Source of the DNA: Enterobacter cancerogenus
GTDB lineage: Bacteria > Pseudomonadota > Gammaproteobacteria > Enterobacterales > Enterobacteriaceae
DNA length: 48,953 bases
NCBI GenBank assembly: GCA_000773965.1
Contig: JRUP01000049.1
Location: forward strand, 1-48,953
Reading direction: 5' to 3'
Shown here: in pieces, positions 44,175-48,953 of the stretch
Position numbering within the stretch: position 1 is the stretch's first letter
Layout of the letters: each line of letters starts with the position of its first letter
The notes under the pieces: generated by a model
Databases searched by the model: none
Told to the model about the DNA's origin: nothing
What the model saw: only the letters and a program-made list of their open reading frames with translations
Program-made: the position numbers and the translations under genes

Positions 44175-44289
44175 TGCGGTGCCGGGTGCCTCCCGGTGAG
44201 TAAGTCCAGCCAGCCTTACCCGCTATTAGGCTTGTTGCCACTCAGGAGAGTGATAGCTGTCGCCCCATCGCTTAGAGGGATTCACCGCA
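44175..44289. ncRNA. Structured RNA element, copy 4
   Basis: Closing stem TGCGGTG/CACCGCA. P3 GTAAG/CTTAC. An extra hairpin CACTC/GAGTG lies in the variable part. Pseudoknot CAGC (44207-44210) with GCTG (44256-44259), the shortest of the six. P4 is weakened by one mismatch (CCCC against GAGGG). Confidence 0.75.
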
Positions 44290-44385
44290 TTGATAACAAT
44301 CTAGAACATAAGACAAAAATAATAAACCCTGACGCATTTGGCGATCGCGTATTCCTCATTGGAACCCTAGGAAGCTTTACGCAAA

Positions 44386-44415
44386 CAAAAAGCCCCTTCG
44401 GTTGAGAAGGGGCTT
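44386..44415 (-). terminator. Minus-strand terminator
   Basis: AAGCCCCTTC/GAAGGGGCTT, a perfect 10-bp stem, with T-run (TTTTTG) on the minus strand. Confidence 0.75.
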
Positions 44416-44515
44416 CCGGCCTGATATGCGAGATGAAAGATTGGACTAGCGAATGAAACACATCAGTCGATTTATTTTTAACAAAAACTCTTTTTTTGAA
44501 GTCAAGAATCTTAAT

Positions 44516-44542
44516 TGAAAAAGGCACCACCTGAGTAGTGCC
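44516..44542 (-). terminator. Minus-strand terminator
   Basis: GGCAC/GTGCC stem, extended by CTC-type pairs, followed by TTTTTC on the minus strand. The surrounding 44290-44860 region has no gene I can support; the open frame at 44282-44638 runs through both terminators. Confidence 0.6.
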
Positions 44543-44869
44543 CTGAATTTGGTGCGCCCGTTTATCGTCAATGATTGGGTAACAATCCATCGTTAGATGT
44601 GGCGCATTGAGATGATACACAATCAATACTAGCTGCATTCATCAGCATTTCAACATTGATAGTGTTTTACAACGTACAGGAGAGCTAAGTAGTTTCCATC
44701 TATCAATATCGTAGTTAAGCCGTGCTGGCACAAATCCGGAATAAGCTAACTGAATTTACCGCCTGACAGAATCATCGATGTATAACGTCAGGAATTCGAA
44801 AAAACGACGTCAAAAGCTTTGATTAAGAATGTGCTTAAGGTATTTGAACTGATTACGCGTATATTACTC

Positions 44870-44942
44870 AGCGGGTACTACCCAATCTCTTGAAGAAACT
44901 TGAATTTTTATCCCGGAACTTATCATTTCGGGATCTTTTTTT
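44870..44942 (+). ncRNA. Candidate small RNA, copy B (paralogue of 7.92 kb)
   Basis: TATATT -10-like box at 44860. Mini-hairpin GGGT-ACT-ACCC, core AATCTCTTGAAGAAACTTGA, then terminator ATCCCG/CGGGAT and a long T-run. About 30 nt match copy A almost exactly (copy B has a 3-nt insertion in the core), while the terminator stems differ in sequence. Confidence 0.6.
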
Positions 44943-44944
44943 TC

Positions 44945-44967
44945 AAAAAGGCCCACCGAAGTGAGCC
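44945..44967 (-). terminator. Minus-strand terminator after RNA element 5
   Basis: Minus strand GGCTCAC-TTC-GGTGGGCC then T-run, 28 bp beyond element 5 in the leftward direction and convergent with sRNA copy B. Confidence 0.75.
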
Positions 44968-44995
44968 ATGCTTTGCTGAAGCATTATGGCTTATC

Positions 44996-45105
44996 TGCGG
45001 TGCCGCTCGTTAGACGGTGAGTAAGGTACAGTCCCCTTACCCGCTTGCTCAGACAGCCCTCCAGAGCTTTGACTGTTGCCACGCCGCTAGACGTGATTCA
45101 CCGCA
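44996..45105. ncRNA. Structured RNA element, copy 5 (most divergent)
   Basis: Closing stem TGCGGTG/CACCGCA as in copy 4. P2 is reshaped to CCG/CGG plus CT/AG. P3 GTAAGG/CCTTAC. Pseudoknot ACAGTC (45028-45033) with GACTGT (45071-45076), 6 bp. P4 changed to CACG/CGTG, still paired, then GATTC retained. These compensatory changes are the strongest support for RNA structure. Confidence 0.8.
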
Positions 45106-45215
45106 TTAAACCCAGCATATAGTTAAGCATTACTTAAGTGAAGTTTTTTATCTTAATTATATGACCTGACACCTGACGCTTATACGTTTTTTCAGGCATT
45201 CATGAGATGGAGAGG

Positions 45216-45287
45216 TCCGCCGTCAAGGAATTTAACCCCGTCCTCTGGCATTAGAGCCAGCGCTCTTTCCAATAAGCTAACGGCGGA
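45216..45287 (-). tRNA. tRNA-like gene with CTA (amber) anticodon, non-standard loop
   Basis: 72 nt. Acceptor TCCGCCG/CGGCGGA (7 bp). D arm GCTT-ATTGGAAA-GAGC with the GG pair. Anticodon arm CTGGC-TCTAAT-GCCAG. T arm CGGGG-TTAAATT-CCTTG with two G-U pairs. The anticodon loop is one base short for a 5-bp stem (or 8 nt for a 4-bp stem), but U33-CTA-A37 places CTA at the anticodon in either case. The T loop lacks C56. CCA is not encoded. It may be a degenerate tRNA or a real suppressor. It lies between the Q-like gene and the holin, where Stx phages carry tRNAs. An Arg(UCU) origin is the alternative. Confidence 0.55.
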
Positions 45288-45354
45288 TTAATTGACATGC
45301 CGGATTACTATCAAAGGATGATTTAAGCCAGCAGACAACGAAAGCATTATAGTC

Positions 45355-45461
45355 GCTACAGCGCCGGGTGCCTCCCGGTAGGCTCGTAAACAATCAACGA
45401 CACCCGCATGTTAACGCACTTCGATTGTTCTGCCCCTCCGCTCAGGGGGATTCGTTGTAGC
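45355..45461. ncRNA. Structured RNA element, copy 6
   Basis: Closing stem GCTACAGCG/CGTTGTAGC, nine pairs with one G-U on the plus strand. P2 CCGGG/CCCGG. P3 TCGT/ACGA. Pseudoknot AACAATC (45389-45395) with GATTGTT (45423-45429), 7 bp, the longest. P4 CCCC/GGGG, then GATTC. Confidence 0.8.
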
Positions 45462-45506
45462 TAAGAGAATTTAGCATTCGATTGAAACTATATGATTTTA
45501 GTAAAT

Positions 45507-45539
45507 AAAAAAAACACCTACGGCTGGTAACCGTGGCGC
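45507..45539 (-). terminator. Minus-strand terminator downstream of the Q-like gene
   Basis: Minus strand CCACGG-TTACCAG-CCGTAGG (one bulge) followed by eight T. In lambdoid phages a terminator (tR') lies between the late promoter and the lysis genes and is overridden by Q; this one is in the right place. Confidence 0.6.
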
Positions 45540-45545
45540 TTTTAA

Positions 45546-45644
45546 TCACTCACTTATGATGGAACTGCTCAGTCCGCTTTGCTTCCCGAGCGTAAAGTGA
45601 ATATGCCAGGTCGCATGCCCTTTGTCTTTAGCTATTCGTGCCAT
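45546..45644 (-). CDS. Possible 32-residue peptide after the Q-like gene
   Basis: An ORF starting MARIAKDKGHATWHIHFTLG and ending SSSIISE. AAGGAG lies upstream but 12 bases away. It is placed between the antiterminator and its terminator. It could be a phage peptide or chance. Confidence 0.3.
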   Translation of the reverse strand: MARIAKDKGHATWHIHFTLGKQSGLSSSIISE

Positions 45645-45665
45645 CAATTCTCTTCACTCCTTATT

Positions 45666-46277
45666 TTAGGGAATTAAATTCTCCATTTCGCGTTTGATCG
45701 CATAAAACATTTCCCCCTCAAGAATATCCAGCACCCATTCCATTCTGTCGCGGGCTTCCTTAGTGCTGATACCCGTGAAATAGATCATGGATGCACCGAT
45801 GTTTTGCACGCTCTTGCGTTTGCAATATCGTAATCTGGCTATGTTTTTAATCGGGTTGTCCTTACCGAATGTTTTCACCATAACTAATTCAACAAAGGCA
45901 GCATCATCTGATTCTTTGGCTAGAGCAATGATGCTTGCCGTTGCTGATTGAGGGATTAGCAGGTCACGGGCTTTGCGGAATAACTCTTCGCCGCGCAAAC
46001 CTTCACAATGAAGCTCTGACACGATTTTCTCAATCTGTCTGCCCTGCTGCTCACTCCATTCGCAACGCATCATAAGGCGGCCCATAACGTTTACTTCTCC
46101 GCGATCGTAATCTTCATTACCCAGATGCTGACCCCACACTGTGAGCATGTGGCGAACCCATGCCTGTTGCGATGAATTGATGGTCTTCCTTCCATTACCA
46201 AACAATCGTCGCATGTCGGCAGCGCTGCGCACACCCGCAAGCCTGACGATTTGTTGGAAGTCTCGTTCAATGCGCAT
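45666..46277 (-). CDS. DUF1133 family, Q-like antitermination protein
   Basis: A 203-residue protein (MRIERDFQQIVRLAGVRSAA, GNEDYDRGEVNVMGRLMMRC, then KNIARLRYCKRKSVQNIGAS). It matches the phage DUF1133 family that takes the place of gene Q at the end of the nin region in many lambdoid phages. It is presumed to let RNA polymerase read through the terminator before the late genes. Its start overlaps the preceding gene's end by 11 bp. Because lysis and structural genes are mostly deleted, its only remaining targets may be the RNA cluster and the holin fragment. Confidence 0.75.
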   Translation of the reverse strand: MRIERDFQQIVRLAGVRSAADMRRLFGNGRKTINSSQQAWVRHMLTVWGQHLGNEDYDRGEVNVMGRLMMRCEWSEQQGRQIEKIVSELHCEGLRGEELFRKARDLLIPQSATASIIALAKESDDAAFVELVMVKTFGKDNPIKNIARLRYCKRKSVQNIGASMIYFTGISTKEARDRMEWVLDILEGEMFYAIKREMENLIP

Positions 46278-46512
46278 GTTTCATCCCCATGATTTTGGCG
46301 ATGTGCTTGATAATTCGGTAATCGACCGGGAAGGTATTTCGTGAGCGGTACATTCTGAGCAACCGCCATTTTTCTCGAAGGTAATCGGCGATCATTTCTT
46401 TCTCCGTCTGGTGATTTTTGTAGGGCTTGCCGGGCAGCTGGGGACGCTTACTCAGTATCTGGATGGGTTGATAGGGGTAAACCCGGCTGAGTAATCTGGT
46501 TAACCAGGTCAT
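46267..46512 (-). CDS. Small phage protein between ninG and the Q-like gene
   Basis: 81 residues, basic (MTWLTRLLSRVYPYQPIQIL, then YRIIKHIAKIMGMKHAH). Its ATG overlaps the ninG stop (ATGA) and its stop overlaps the next start, so it is translationally coupled on both sides and very likely real. The family is unknown to me. Confidence 0.65.
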   Translation of the reverse strand: MTWLTRLLSRVYPYQPIQILSKRPQLPGKPYKNHQTEKEMIADYLREKWRLLRMYRSRNTFPVDYRIIKHIAKIMGMKHAH

Positions 46513-47123
46513 GCCGCCTCTGATTGCTTTATTAGCTCTCTGGTTTTCTGCCGGTAGTGCGACGCTAGTTCCTGCAACTCTTCACGCGTCCACTTAACCA
46601 CCGGGTGCGGGCCCATCAAGAGATCGAAAGCATCCTGCCCGATTTTCTTAATCAGGTTTGGCGTGTAGTTTTCGATGTTTCCTGAGAGATGTTGATTGCA
46701 GGGAACGCACTGCTTATGGCAGTTGGTTTCGTCATAACGTGTGGCCGGCGATGCCCCGCGAGTGCGGTAATGACCAGCGTCATATTTTCCATCGTGAAAG
46801 CGACCGCAGCTTATGCATGGATCGTCGGCGTCGCGTGTGCGGATAAACTCGTTGAAGGCGGCTTGAGCTTGTTTGTGAAAGTGGCTGAGGGGCTTAAGTG
46901 CTAACTTGCGGATCTTGAGGTGACGTTTTTCCTGCTGTGCTTCTATCTTCCTGACCTGCTCCTGCTGCTGTATTCGTTTCTTTCTGGCTGCTGTTGTGAG
47001 TTGCTTTATCAGTTCGTCCTGGTGCTCTTCGCTACACCACCACTGATAAAGAGTAAGAGGCTTATAGCGCTTTTTGCATATTCGACATTTACGCACCTTT
47101 GGTGCTTTCCTTTCTTCAGGCAT
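46509..47123 (-). CDS. ninG: NinG recombination protein (Rap)
   Basis: About 204 residues from ATG 47123, which has GGAGAGG upstream; an open frame extends to 47213 but overlaps the preceding gene. A Cys-rich N-terminus (CRICKKRYKPLTLYQWWCSE), a basic coiled segment and the HNH-like CISCGRFHDGKYDAGHYRTR with CHKQCVPCNQHLSGNIENY are all as in lambda NinG. Lambda Rap/NinG is a structure-specific endonuclease that resolves recombination intermediates. Key metal-binding Cys and His are present. Confidence 0.92.
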   Translation of the reverse strand: MPEERKAPKVRKCRICKKRYKPLTLYQWWCSEEHQDELIKQLTTAARKKRIQQQEQVRKIEAQQEKRHLKIRKLALKPLSHFHKQAQAAFNEFIRTRDADDPCISCGRFHDGKYDAGHYRTRGASPATRYDETNCHKQCVPCNQHLSGNIENYTPNLIKKIGQDAFDLLMGPHPVVKWTREELQELASHYRQKTRELIKQSEAA

Positions 47124-47442
47124 TGCACCTCTCCTTATTGCGGTCATCATAATATCTGACGTCGTCGCCCTTGAGCGGCATAAGGTATATGGATGGGAAA
47201 ATACACCAGCCATAATTTCTGAAATCTCTTAGCGAGACGTACATTTTGCCAACACATACAATGTCACCGACACACAGCCAGCCGCCTGTGTTAGAGGGCA
47301 TTTGTCCACGGGTACCATCTTGAGCGTTAAAAAATTCTCCAGCCTCGAACCAACTCAGTAATGTTACAGACTTGCCGACATTCTCTGGATTCACTGATTC
47401 AATCACCAAGGCAACGAAACCTGCTTCAAGTCCTGATTTCAT
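47116..47442 (-). CDS. Phage nin-region protein of unknown function
   Basis: 108 residues from ATG 47442 (MKSGLEAGFVALVIESVNPE), with GGAGA upstream; an ATG at 47466 is a less likely start. Beta-rich, with conserved-looking GGWLCVGDIVCVGK and IFPSIYLMPLKGDD. This type is common in nin regions of enterobacterial phages. It overlaps the ninG start by 8 bp. Confidence 0.65.
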   Translation of the reverse strand: MKSGLEAGFVALVIESVNPENVGKSVTLLSWFEAGEFFNAQDGTRGQMPSNTGGWLCVGDIVCVGKMYVSLRDFRNYGWCIFPSIYLMPLKGDDVRYYDDRNKERCNA

Positions 47443-47532
47443 CAGATTTTCTCCACATGATAACATCTGGCCCTAATTCATATTCATACGGACCCGGAAG
47501 TTTTAAAGCTATTACAGAGAAAACGTGGTGAA

Positions 47533-47751
47533 TTATGACGCTTCGTCTGTGCGATCCTTATGCGCGTAATCGGGCCAATATTTATTGAAGATGATTTCTG
47601 ATACCTTCAGCTTTAGCCCAAGCGAGTGGGCCTTACCTGTAACAGCTGACACCGATTTATTTATCGCGGCTGCCATAACGGGCACAGGAACCTTTCCGGC
47701 GACGCGCTCGATGTAAGCCAGATCCTTATCTGACCATGTTTTCTTAGGCAT
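47533..47751 (-). CDS. Small phage DNA-binding-like protein
   Basis: 72 residues (MPKKTWSDKDLAYIERVAGK, then INKSVSAVTGKAHSLGLKLK). The spacing suggests a Myb/HTH-like fold seen in small phage proteins. Its start overlaps the ninB stop by 8 bp, so it is in the nin operon. Confidence 0.6.
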   Translation of the reverse strand: MPKKTWSDKDLAYIERVAGKVPVPVMAAAINKSVSAVTGKAHSLGLKLKVSEIIFNKYWPDYAHKDRTDEAS

Positions 47752-48202
47752 TTTGATTGTCCTTTAGTTTTTGATATTCGCTACCGTGCGGAATGGTCAG
47801 CGCCAGCCGGAACTGCGCGCACCACTGCTCAACCTGATTGAGGAAGAAGTGCATATCTCCTGTATCAAGGCTGGATGTATGGCGTGGTTCATAGGAGGTG
47901 ACTTTCTCGCCGGTAACGAAGTCGGTATAGGTAATCTCTTCGCAGCCAAGGTAAGTGCGTTTGAGGTTGCGCTTTACCCAATCAGGTGTGGCGTCGATAC
48001 GACCAAACTAGATGAGGTATTCACTGATTTCGCCAAACCACATATGGATGAGGCTGTTCTGTGAAAGGCTACGTTTTTCTTTCCACGGCCTGAGGATTAG
48101 CCGGTAGCAGTCGCCAGATTCGAGCAAAGGGAGTAACTGCTGCCCCACGGCGAGGAAGTTCGATTTGTGCAACCGAACCCCACTATTTGAGATGTCGGCC
48201 AT
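47744..48202 (-). pseudogene. ninB: NinB with an in-frame amber codon
   Basis: One frame of 153 codons runs from ATG 48202 to TAA 47744-47746, interrupted only by TAG at 48008-48010. Before it: LHKSNFLAVGQQLLPLLESG and KRSLSQNSLIHMWFGEISEY. After it: FGRIDATPDWVKRNLKRTYL and GDMHFFLNQVEQWCAQFRLA. Both halves are clear NinB (DNA-binding recombination protein, gpOrf in lambda). The TAG sits where family members have a Lys- or Gln-type residue; a single base change from AAG or CAG explains it. Either a nonsense mutant or read through by the CTA-anticodon tRNA at 45.2 kb. Confidence 0.85.
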
Positions 48203-48258
48203 ATAGTTTAATTAGTTTATTTTTAATTTTTTCTTGATTTCCCTAGTGCTTGATTTAC

Positions 48259-48396
48259 TTATCGGTGAGGGTAAGCCCAGGAGTGATCAATGCCCATTGA
48301 TGATAAGATTCCGGTAATAGCTAAGTAAGCCAATACCAGCGCGAAAATTACAATTGCTGTAATTTCAAGTGATTTCAGAAAATGATGCTTAGCCAT
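48259..48396 (-). CDS. 45-residue single-span membrane protein
   Basis: MAKHHFLKSLEITAIVIFAL, then a second hydrophobic half to TGILSS and a polar end GIDHSWAYPHR. GAGGG lies 8 bases before the ATG. It belongs to the prophage early operon by position and strand. Not recognised; small membrane proteins of this size are common there. Confidence 0.55.
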   Translation of the reverse strand: MAKHHFLKSLEITAIVIFALVLAYLAITGILSSMGIDHSWAYPHR

Positions 48397-48582
48397 AAAT
48401 ATCCCTCTTCAGTTTGTGTGTATTGAGCGTACCTTCTGAAAATAAGATGTTACCGGTAAAGTGCAAGTCAAATTCACACTTTGAAACGTAAAGCAGAACT
48501 TATTGATTTTTTGCGTTGCGAACATACCCCGCTCCGCTTTGAGAGCAATCATCGCCATTGGGTTGGTTTTAGGCGTGCCTGC

Positions 48583-48740
48583 TCATGATTTACCTCGCTT
48601 CAGGGTGGCACGCAGCATCGCTACGCCTTCCTGCGCTTTCTCGGTAGTTGATGGGATGGAGAGCTTTAACAGCAGCTTACACGGCTCAGGTATTTCTTCT
48701 CCAGCTTCGATGCGCTGTGATGGAGTTGCCCCCGCTAAGA
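48583..48740 (-). pseudogene. C-terminal fragment of a phage gene, cut by an IS
   Basis: About 50 residues in frame (PSQRIEAGEEIPEPCKLLLK, then EKAQEGVAMLRATLKRGKS), ending in TGA. The 5' side runs into an IS3-family transposase end. Original gene not recognised. Confidence 0.4.
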
Positions 48741-48749
48741 CGGACGCGG

Positions 48750-48887
48750 TTAATTTATAGCCAGCAGCGAACTTCTGTATTCCCTGGGGGACTGCATTTT
48801 CAGCCCTTTATGGGGATGCCAGTTATTATAGTCTTCCATCCAATCCGTCAGTTTTCCCATCACTGTCATGGCTGAATCGCCACGGGT
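48750..48887 (-). pseudogene. IS3-family OrfB transposase, C-terminal fragment
   Basis: The frame reads MTVMGKLTDWMEDYNNWHPH and QSPREYRSSLLAIN then TAA, the end of an IS3-type DDE transposase (the PHKGLKMQSPREY motif). The upstream side is cut at about 48887 by another insertion, shown by an immediate in-frame stop. Confidence 0.8.
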
Positions 48888-48953
48888 TTAACAGACACCT
48901 CTGAGTCATTTAAGATGACTTAAAGAGAGGTGTCCATGAGCGGTAAGCGTTAT
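48888..48953 (+). mobile_element. Left end of an IS3-family element, running off the window
   Basis: Just inside the junction is a long hairpin: GACACCTCT/AGAGGTGTC outside and GTCAT/ATGAC inside (48893-48935). The ATG at 48936 opens MSGKRY, the usual start of IS3-group OrfA proteins. The element has inserted into the older IS3 fragment to its left. Only six codons are visible. Confidence 0.65.

Noticed and set aside
43717..44405. Open frames across RNA elements 1-4 on both strands
   Set aside because: They are made of the repeated RNA units (PGGTRH-type and PPMRRG-type words come from the conserved hairpins), so they reflect RNA sequence, not protein.
44282..44638. 118-residue minus-strand frame
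   Set aside because: Contains two intrinsic terminators in its own direction and no recognisable motif.
45216..45287. tRNA on the plus strand
   Set aside because: The acceptor is symmetric, but the D-loop GG and T-arm pattern only fit the minus strand.
43673..45461. CRISPR array
   Set aside because: Repeats are 103-115 nt, unevenly spaced, partly divergent and self-paired; there are no uniform spacers or cas genes.
43673..45461. Retron or type III toxin-antitoxin RNA repeats
   Set aside because: No reverse transcriptase or ToxN-like gene nearby, and the units are longer than ToxI-type 34-36 nt repeats.

Overview
The window looks like a large accessory replicon, most likely a plasmid, of an enterobacterium. 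The family is probably Erwiniaceae (Pantoea/Erwinia-like). This is inferred from content, not from a marker gene: enterobacterial YjbJ and YghA-type proteins, a P1 Cre-type recombinase with a lox-like site, enterobacterial two-partner secretion genes and a lambdoid prophage remnant.

Layout. (1) 1-1.8 kb: three direct repeats before a small plasmid-stability-type protein, then a protein with two Arc/MetJ-like ribbon-helix-helix modules. (2) 2.7-7.75 kb: a co-directional metabolic and stress block (YghA-type SDR, GH15 glycosidase, VOC protein, exported MRJP-family protein, YjbJ/CsbD). (3) 7.9-14.5 kb: an sRNA candidate, a PAS-GGDEF cyclase, small hypotheticals and gene remnants, an Rpn-family protein with a changed catalytic residue, a nucleotidyltransferase and a Cre homologue. 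A 13-8-13 lox-like site lies about 230 bp upstream of the Cre homologue. (4) 15.0-18.5 kb: an AT-rich two-gene island, ietA (AAA ATPase) and ietS (subtilisin-like protease), a family linked to plasmid stability and anti-phage defence. (5) 19.4-34.2 kb: a contact-dependent inhibition locus, cdiB-cdiA-cdiI. CdiA is 4264 residues and ends in an EndoU-type RNase with its own immunity protein. (6) 34.5-39.5 kb: decayed mobile and surface genes: a frameshifted ISNCY-type transposase, an autotransporter lacking most of its passenger, and an IS21-family element with a ruined istA but intact istB. (7) 39.5-48.75 kb: a remnant of a lambdoid prophage, mostly on the minus strand (ninB, ninG, a DUF1133/Q-like antiterminator, holin, tail-fibre end, tail-fibre assembly, an SOS-controlled pair). 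A large deletion fused the holin to the tail-fibre end, removing all packaging and structural genes. (8) The right edge is cut by IS3-family elements.

The most unusual content is RNA. Between the Q-like gene and the holin, where Stx phages carry tRNAs, there are six copies (103-115 nt) of a compact structured element. Each has a closing stem, a GC-rich hairpin, a second hairpin whose loop can pair downstream (a pseudoknot), a C-rich/G-rich hairpin and a GATTC box. The closing stem, second hairpin and pseudoknot change sequence between copies while keeping base pairing. Beside them is a tRNA-like gene whose anticodon reads CTA (amber), and ninB in the same prophage carries an in-frame TAG. A second theme is a run of short transcripts or terminators at 39.5-42.4 kb. 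A third is a pair of related sRNA-like units, one in the plasmid part (7.9 kb) and one in the prophage (44.9 kb).

How the genes work together: the replicon invests in its own persistence (stability protein, Cre/lox-like resolution, IetAS) and in competition with neighbours (Cdi). The prophage can no longer make particles but retains regulatory RNA and SOS-controlled genes.
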